A stretch of DNA of 11,368 bases from positions 1-11,368 of the forward strand of contig JAAYPU010000043.1 in the NCBI GenBank assembly GCA_012519645.1, in the 5' to 3' direction. Source of the stretch: Clostridiales bacterium (GTDB taxonomy: Bacteria; Bacillota; Clostridia; Peptostreptococcales; JAAYPU01). The notes under the pieces were generated by a model. It made no database searches, was not told where the DNA came from, and worked only from the letters and a program-made list of their open reading frames with translations. The translations under genes and the position numbers were made by a program. Of this stretch, positions 7,326-11,368 are shown one piece after another (positions within the stretch are counted from its first letter, which is position 1; each line of letters begins with the position of its first letter).

Positions 7326-9305
7326 TTAATTCTTATAAAGATATACGGATACATTTTTACGAACTAACTCACCTGGTTTCGGATACTGATCTTCGACTAC
7401 AAAATCATCAATTTCATCCTCCGGAACGATTTCAGCTCCCAAACCATACTCTGCTAATTCCAATATCGCTTCACTGCGTATTTTATTTCTAATATCCGGT
7501 ACATAAACATATTCATTTTTCATTTTTTCTAATTCTTCTTGAGAATAGTATTGTTTGATATTTAAGTATCTCAATGAATCTGCAAGTATTTCTCTTGCTG
7601 CAGGTGCGGCAGTCAAGCTTCCAAAGTGAGTGCCTTCGGGTTCATCTACAATGACCAATACGGCGATTTTAGGGTCGTCTATAGGTGCTAAAGCTATAAA
7701 TGATGAATATACTTTTCCTTCCACATACCTGCCGTCAATGACCTTATCTGCAGTTCCGGTTTTTCCTCCGATCCTATAGCCGGCTACCTGAGCATTTTTT
7801 CCGGTACCTTCTGCAACGACCTGTTCCATTATCAAAGTCATTTCATTGGCAGTCTCTTTTGAGATCACCTGTCGGATCATTTCAGGTTCAAACCGATGGA
7901 TCACATTTCCGTCATCATCAACCAGTTCTTTTACAATTCTGGGCCTCATAAGTTTTCCTTCGTTCCCTATGGCACTGACAGCGGTTATTAATTGTATGGG
8001 TGTTACAGAAATACCCTGCCCATAAGATATAGTCGCCAGCTCTACAGGACCAATGGCTGATTTATTTTGAATAATAGCAGTACTTTCTCCCGGCAAATCA
8101 ATACCTGTTTTATCTATGAATCCAAAGCTGTTAAGATACTCATAATATTTATCTTTCCCAACACCTAAGCCTAATTGAATAAATACCGGATTACAGGAGT
8201 TTTGTACAGCCTCCGTCAATGTTTGATGACCATGAGGGCTATAGTATCTCCAACATCTTAATCTTGCATCACCAACGGTGATATATCCTGTGCAGTTATA
8301 CTCTGATCCAGGTGACGTTACATTTTCATTAAGAGCAATTGCTGTCGTAATAAGCTTGAAAGTTGATCCGGGCTCGTAGGTATCACTTATTATAGGATTT
8401 CTCCACATAGAATTCCAGTAATTTTGTTTAGTATCATTGTCTAATGACCGATAGTAGAGCAAATCTTTTTCCAATATGGGTTCACGGGAATTATTCGGAT
8501 CGTAATCAGGGAAATTAGCCATAGCAAGTATATCCCCTGTTTCCGGGTCCATAACTATTGCCATTACTTTTTTTGAATTTGTTTTTTCGTATGCATTCTC
8601 AATAGCTTTTTCCACGAAATGCTGGATAACTTCATCTATAGTCAATACTGTATTTAGGCCGTTTTCTGCCTTATAATATTTTTCCGTTCCATAAGAAAGC
8701 TGCCGTCCTAAGGCATCCGTATTTTTTATCCACCTGCCGGGAAGCCCGCTCAAATACTTATCATATTTAAGCTCTATTCCGGACAGCCCCCTGTTATCAT
8801 CAGTCGTATGACCTAATATATGTGCAGCAAAGCTTCCGTATGGATATATTCGTTTATTATCCTCGGCGATCCAAATACCATCCAGCTTTGCTTCCCTTAT
8901 TATATCTGCTTTTTCTTTCTCTACCCATTTAGCCACACGTATAAGGTTTACATCACTCTTAGTAATGATCTGCTTTATATTTTCCGGATCTTCTCCGAGA
9001 GTTTCAGACAGTATTCGTACTGTTTCATCTATATTATTTGCATTCTTTACTTCCGAAGGTCTTGCCCAAATAGTACTTGTACTTGCGCTGACTGCTAATT
9101 CTTTTCCTTTTCTATCAAAAATAATCCCTCGCTTCGCGGGGATCGGTATGTCTCTTGTCTGTTGTTCAAGGGCAAGCTGTTGGTATTTTTCACTGCTTAC
9201 AATTTGAATCCATCCTAAACGAATGATCAAAGCTATAAATATGAAACCTAACGTAAAGAATAATACAACAATTCGTTTTTTATTTTTGTTTGTAGGAAGC
9301 GTCAA
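7326..9305 (-). CDS. Class B penicillin-binding protein with PASTA domain, SpoVD/FtsI type (D,D-transpeptidase)
   Basis: Membrane-anchored transpeptidase of 659 residues, near the size of B. subtilis SpoVD (about 645). A short basic cytoplasmic tail (1-11) precedes one transmembrane anchor (about 13-35). The PBP dimerisation domain begins near 50 with PIPAKRGIIFDRKG (54-67). The transpeptidase domain carries all three active-site motifs: SxxK (Ser314, Lys317), SxN (Ser370-Cys371-Asn372) and KTG (515-517). One PASTA domain fills about 599-657. The start is TTG (9305-9303), 7 nt after AAGAGGTG; the conserved anchor leaves no room for a later start. It follows ftsL by 35 bp. B. subtilis has two class B PBPs at this place (pbpB, spoVD) but here there is one, so it may serve vegetative division, sporulation or both; I therefore leave the symbol empty. 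Confidence 0.97.
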   Translation of the reverse strand: MTLPTNKNKKRIVVLFFTLGFIFIALIIRLGWIQIVSSEKYQQLALEQQTRDIPIPAKRGIIFDRKGKELAVSASTSTIWARPSEVKNANNIDETVRILSETLGEDPENIKQIITKSDVNLIRVAKWVEKEKADIIREAKLDGIWIAEDNKRIYPYGSFAAHILGHTTDDNRGLSGIELKYDKYLSGLPGRWIKNTDALGRQLSYGTEKYYKAENGLNTVLTIDEVIQHFVEKAIENAYEKTNSKKVMAIVMDPETGDILAMANFPDYDPNNSREPILEKDLLYYRSLDNDTKQNYWNSMWRNPIISDTYEPGSTFKLITTAIALNENVTSPGSEYNCTGYITVGDARLRCWRYYSPHGHQTLTEAVQNSCNPVFIQLGLGVGKDKYYEYLNSFGFIDKTGIDLPGESTAIIQNKSAIGPVELATISYGQGISVTPIQLITAVSAIGNEGKLMRPRIVKELVDDDGNVIHRFEPEMIRQVISKETANEMTLIMEQVVAEGTGKNAQVAGYRIGGKTGTADKVIDGRYVEGKVYSSFIALAPIDDPKIAVLVIVDEPEGTHFGSLTAAPAAREILADSLRYLNIKQYYSQEELEKMKNEYVYVPDIRNKIRSEAILELAEYGLGAEIVPEDEIDDFVVEDQYPKPGELVRKNVSVYLYKN

Positions 9306-9312
9306 AGCACAG

Positions 9313-9320
9313 CACCTCTT
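9313..9320 (-). promoter_or_regulatory. Shine-Dalgarno that selects the TTG start of the PBP gene
   Basis: AAGAGGTG on the minus strand is followed by 7 nt and then TTG at 9305. The nearby GTGs are out of frame with the PBP. Confidence 0.75.
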
Positions 9321-9340
9321 TTTGTATTAATTAATATTGC

Positions 9341-9766
9341 CTAATGATAAGCTTCCTCCCTCATGGCTGCCGCAAAATTAGTTTGTTTAATTGGATTCTC
9401 TAAAAATACAATCTGCTCACCCGAGGGGTATATCATACCTAATTGATTAATGGCTTTTTCTTCTATAAATACTATTTTACTTTCTTTTTCAATTTCTACA
9501 ACAATATTTTCGATTTCTCCTTCAAGCACATTGATATTTTTACTTACAACATTGATATTATATTTAATTTGAGATGTATAAGCAGAGGCCATGATCATGA
9601 CAATACACATTGTACCCAAGCCTATAAGAAGAAATAAAAGCTTTGCCTTTTCCGCCGCTGTCAAAACTTTAGCTTTGCTCTTTTCTGAATAGGACTTAGA
9701 TTCATAAGCGTCATAATCATAATAATATTCTTCATAAATGGGATATCTTTTCTCTGCTGCTAACAT
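9341..9766 (-). CDS. ftsL: FtsL-like septum formation protein
   Basis: Small bitopic membrane protein of 141 residues. A charged cytoplasmic tail (1-42) is followed by one transmembrane helix (about 43-63) and an extracellular heptad-like stretch (about 64-97), likely a coiled coil that pairs with a DivIC/FtsB partner. The C-terminal part IEEKAINQLGMIYPSGEQIVFL (101-122) has the IE--A---LGM--P pattern of the FtsL/DivIC family. Position between rsmH and the class B PBP is the standard place of ftsL, and FtsL is known to hold the septal PBP and SEDS protein in the divisome. The tail is unusual: eight tyrosines among residues 8-26, mixed with acidic residues. The ATG at 9766 has AAAGGAG 7 nt upstream and the gap to rsmH is 29 bp. 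FtsL diverges fast, so the call rests on topology, motif and context. Confidence 0.88.
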   Translation of the reverse strand: MLAAEKRYPIYEEYYYDYDAYESKSYSEKSKAKVLTAAEKAKLLFLLIGLGTMCIVMIMASAYTSQIKYNINVVSKNINVLEGEIENIVVEIEKESKIVFIEEKAINQLGMIYPSGEQIVFLENPIKQTNFAAAMREEAYH

Positions 9767-9795
9767 CTTTATTCTCCTTTCATAAATATTAGAAC

Positions 9796-10731
9796 TTATA
9801 CTTTCTCAATCACTCTAAGCTTTGCACTTCTTGAACGCGGATTTATTTCAATTTCTTCTTCTGACGGACAAATCGGCTTTCCTGACACCTTCTTAGCTTT
9901 AGGTTTATTTCCGCATATGCATATTGGCACATTGGGCGGGCAGGTACACCCTTTCATCGCGGCATTAAAACAATTCTTTACTATACGATCTTCAAGAGAG
10001 TGAAATGTAATAATGCATAACCTTCCGCCTGTATTCAAGACATCTATAAAATCATCAACAGCTTTTTCCAATAGACCTAACTCATTGTTAACCTCTATTC
10101 TTAAAGCCTGAAAAGTACGTTTGGCTGGATGTGGGCCTGTCCGTCTGGCTGCAGCAGGTATAGCTGCTTTTATCACATCCACCAAATGAAGGGTTGTTTT
10201 TATGTGATTCTTTTTCCTTTCATTTACAATAAAGTCGGCAATTCGGGAAGCCCATTTTTCTTCTCCATAGTCCTTAATGATCCGATATAGCTCTTCCTTT
10301 GGATAGTTGTTTATAATATCTTCTGCTGTCACAGCATCATTGACATTCATGCGCATATCTAAAGGCGCATCTTTCATATAAGAAAATCCTCTGCTTTCAT
10401 TGTCCAGCTGAAAAGAAGATACACCTAAGTCCAATAATGCTCCGTCAATTTTATCTACATTTAATTCTTTTAAAACATTCTTTATATCTGCGTAATTTGT
10501 ATGTACAAATATCTTTTTACAAGTGTATTCATCAAGTTTTTTTTCAGATGCTTCCAAAGCATCAGTGTCACGATCGATTCCTATAAGGATACCTTGTTCT
10601 CCCAGTCTTTTGCAGATTTCTGAAGAATGTCCGCCTCCGCCTATGGTTCCGTCGACATAAATCCCTGCTTTTTTGATTTTTAAATTTTCAATGATTTCTG
10701 TCATCATAACAGGGGCATGTTGAAATTCCAT
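9796..10731 (-). CDS. rsmH: RsmH, 16S rRNA (cytosine1402-N4)-methyltransferase
   Basis: SAM-dependent enzyme (formerly MraW) that methylates N4 of C1402 in 16S rRNA, at the ribosomal P site; it is not a wall enzyme but is a constant member of this cluster. The 311-residue length is standard. The SAM loop DGTIGGGGHS is at 27-36, GIDRDTDAL at 51-59, LDLGVSSFQLD at 100-110, FSYMKDAPLDMRM at 116-128, KRTFQALRIEVNNEL at 204-218, FHSLEDRIVK at 243-252 and NPRSRSAKLRV at 297-307. A Cys-rich loop, GCTCPPNVPICICG (261-274) with Cys288, may bind a metal. The ATG at 10731 follows AGGTGG, which spans the mraZ TAG stop, so translation is probably coupled to mraZ. The gap to mraZ is 8 bp. Confidence 0.98.
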   Translation of the reverse strand: MEFQHAPVMMTEIIENLKIKKAGIYVDGTIGGGGHSSEICKRLGEQGILIGIDRDTDALEASEKKLDEYTCKKIFVHTNYADIKNVLKELNVDKIDGALLDLGVSSFQLDNESRGFSYMKDAPLDMRMNVNDAVTAEDIINNYPKEELYRIIKDYGEEKWASRIADFIVNERKKNHIKTTLHLVDVIKAAIPAAARRTGPHPAKRTFQALRIEVNNELGLLEKAVDDFIDVLNTGGRLCIITFHSLEDRIVKNCFNAAMKGCTCPPNVPICICGNKPKAKKVSGKPICPSEEEIEINPRSRSAKLRVIEKV

Positions 10732-10739
10732 ACTACCAC

Positions 10740-11171
10740 CTATATGCCTAGCTCGGCCATTTTTTCAGCAATACTGTCATAGCTCAAATTAGCGTCATCA
10801 TTATAGCGTTCCCACTCATCCTTGTCCCATACCTCTACACGTGTAGAAACACCTATTGTAATTACTTCTTTATCTATCTTTGCATGTTCTCTCAGATGCT
10901 GAGGGATAGTAATACGTCCCTGCTTGTCCACTTCACATTCAATGGCACCGGAAAAAAAATGCCTAACAAATGCCCGAGCATCTTTGCTTGTAAGAGGCAA
11001 TTGCTTAAGTTTATCCTCAAAATTCTTCCATTCATCCATGGGGTAGATAAACAGACAGTTGTCCAAGCCTTTTGTCAAAATGAATTTAAAACCAAGCTCT
11101 TCTCTGAATCTTGAGGGTATTATTATTCTTCCTTTTGTATCGATTGAATGTTGATATTCTCCGATAAACAT
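10740..11171 (-). CDS. mraZ: MraZ, transcriptional regulator of the dcw cluster
   Basis: DNA-binding protein of 143 residues, the usual length, with two tandem AbrB-like MraZ repeats. Each has the signature D-x-x-GR: DTKGRIIIPSRFRE at 11-24 and DKQGRITIPQHLRE at 82-95. MraZ proteins form rings of eight or more subunits that contact several evenly spaced DNA boxes upstream of their own gene and regulate the operon. It is the first gene here, and an array of AGTGG boxes lies directly upstream, which fits autoregulation. The ATG at 11171 is 7 nt after AGGTG. Whether it represses or activates in this organism cannot be read from the sequence. Confidence 0.98.
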   Translation of the reverse strand: MFIGEYQHSIDTKGRIIIPSRFREELGFKFILTKGLDNCLFIYPMDEWKNFEDKLKQLPLTSKDARAFVRHFFSGAIECEVDKQGRITIPQHLREHAKIDKEVITIGVSTRVEVWDKDEWERYNDDANLSYDSIAEKMAELGI

Positions 11172-11204
11172 GATAATACACCTATGTTAATTAATCTATT
11201 TACT

Positions 11205-11240
11205 CCACTATACACCACTTTCCTCCACTTATCAACCACT
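11205..11240 (-). promoter_or_regulatory. MraZ operator: four phased AGTGG boxes
   Basis: On the minus strand AGTGG occurs at 11240-11236, 11229-11225, 11219-11215 and 11209-11205, with start-to-start spacing of 11, 10 and 10 bp, one helical turn each. Known MraZ operators are tandem GTGG- or TGGG-like boxes with 10-bp period next to mraZ. The array lies 34 bp upstream of the mraZ ATG. A fifth AGTGG sits 31 bp, three turns, further upstream. Confidence 0.85.
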
Positions 11241-11266
11241 AATCACCTTATTGCATAATATTATCT

Positions 11267-11271
11267 CCACT
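11267..11271 (-). promoter_or_regulatory. Isolated fifth AGTGG box, in phase with the MraZ array
   Basis: AGTGG on the minus strand, 31 bp from the nearest box of the array, so on the same helical face. It lies just downstream of the candidate -10 element and would cover the predicted transcription start. Confidence 0.5.
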
Positions 11272-11272
11272 T

Positions 11273-11302
11273 TTTATAAAAAATTTTATTTCTCCTCATC
11301 AA
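11273..11302 (-). promoter_or_regulatory. Candidate sigma-A promoter of the dcw operon
   Basis: On the minus strand TTGATG (11302-11297) and TATAAA (11278-11273) are 18 nt apart. Transcription would begin near 11266, leaving a leader of about 95 nt that carries the MraZ boxes. The match is fair rather than strong, and a weaker alternative (TTGTAT, 17 nt, CAATAT) lies upstream of it. Confidence 0.4.
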
Positions 11303-11312
11303 TTATGATGCT

Positions 11313-11334
11313 CATAAACAATATATTGTGTATG
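11313..11334. repeat. 22-bp near-perfect palindrome upstream of the mraZ promoter
   Basis: The core ACAATATATTGT (11318-11329) is a perfect 12-bp palindrome, and CATA (11313-11316) matches TATG (11331-11334) outside one mismatched pair. ACAATATA recurs at 11348-11355, 30 bp away. The site ends 10 bp upstream of the candidate -35, a usual place for a regulator, but the sequence is AT-rich and no binding protein can be named. The remaining DNA to the right edge shows no gene I can support. Confidence 0.35.
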
Positions 11335-11368
11335 AAAAAGAAAGAATACAATATACGGAAAAAGCTAA

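Noticed and set aside
11286..11368. Short frames open to the right edge on both strands (plus from ATG 11305; minus frames ending at 11312 and 11286)
   Set aside because: About 19-26 codons each, no Shine-Dalgarno for the plus frame and no recognisable motif; too little to call a gene.
1..11368. A novel system or defence island hidden in the cluster
   Set aside because: Every large frame is a recognisable dcw gene in normal order with intact motifs; there is no transposase, phage gene, tRNA or rRNA, and no unassigned stretch over 300 bp.

Overview
The window is a stretch of the dcw (division and cell wall) cluster, read entirely from the minus strand. In transcription order, from the right edge to the left, it holds mraZ, rsmH, ftsL, a class B penicillin-binding protein with a C-terminal PASTA domain (spoVD/ftsI type), murE, murF, mraY, murD, a SEDS glycosyltransferase (ftsW/spoVE type) and murG. 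murG runs off the left edge with 254 codons visible. AT-rich DNA, strong Shine-Dalgarno sequences, TTG starts, a SpoVD-like PASTA PBP beside a SpoVE-sized SEDS protein, and a Cys-rich loop in RsmH all suggest a low-G+C Gram-positive, most likely an endospore-forming member of the Clostridia. The DNPR motif in MurE predicts meso-diaminopimelate in the peptidoglycan stem peptide.

Right edge (about 11172-11368): the leader of the operon. It holds a candidate sigma-A promoter and an array of AGTGG boxes, four spaced 10-11 bp and a fifth three helical turns upstream. This fits the operator to which MraZ binds, so the cluster is probably autoregulated. A 22-bp near-palindrome lies just upstream. 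Positions 7326-11171: mraZ, rsmH, ftsL and the PBP are packed with gaps of 8-35 bp and form the first block.

Positions 7077-7325: the only sizeable internal gap (249 bp). It contains a 17-nt perfect palindrome, two overlapping candidate sigma-A promoters pointing at murE, and a compact block of inverted and direct repeats (7095-7163). That block would form a structured leader in the murE mRNA, or it may be a small dispersed repeat. Positions 1-7076: murE, murF, mraY, murD, ftsW/spoVE and murG are nearly fused (overlaps of 1 and 8 nt, gaps of 3-18 bp), with several Shine-Dalgarno sequences inside or across the preceding stop codon.

Together the proteins make and use lipid II. MurD adds D-Glu to UDP-MurNAc-Ala, MurE adds meso-DAP and MurF adds D-Ala-D-Ala. 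MraY moves the muropeptide to undecaprenyl phosphate and MurG adds GlcNAc. The SEDS protein polymerises the glycan and its partner PBP crosslinks it. FtsL belongs to the septal complex that controls that pair. The proteins are conventional. What deserves a second look is mostly regulatory DNA: the MraZ box array, the repeat-rich murE leader and three TTG starts (murG, murD, the PBP).
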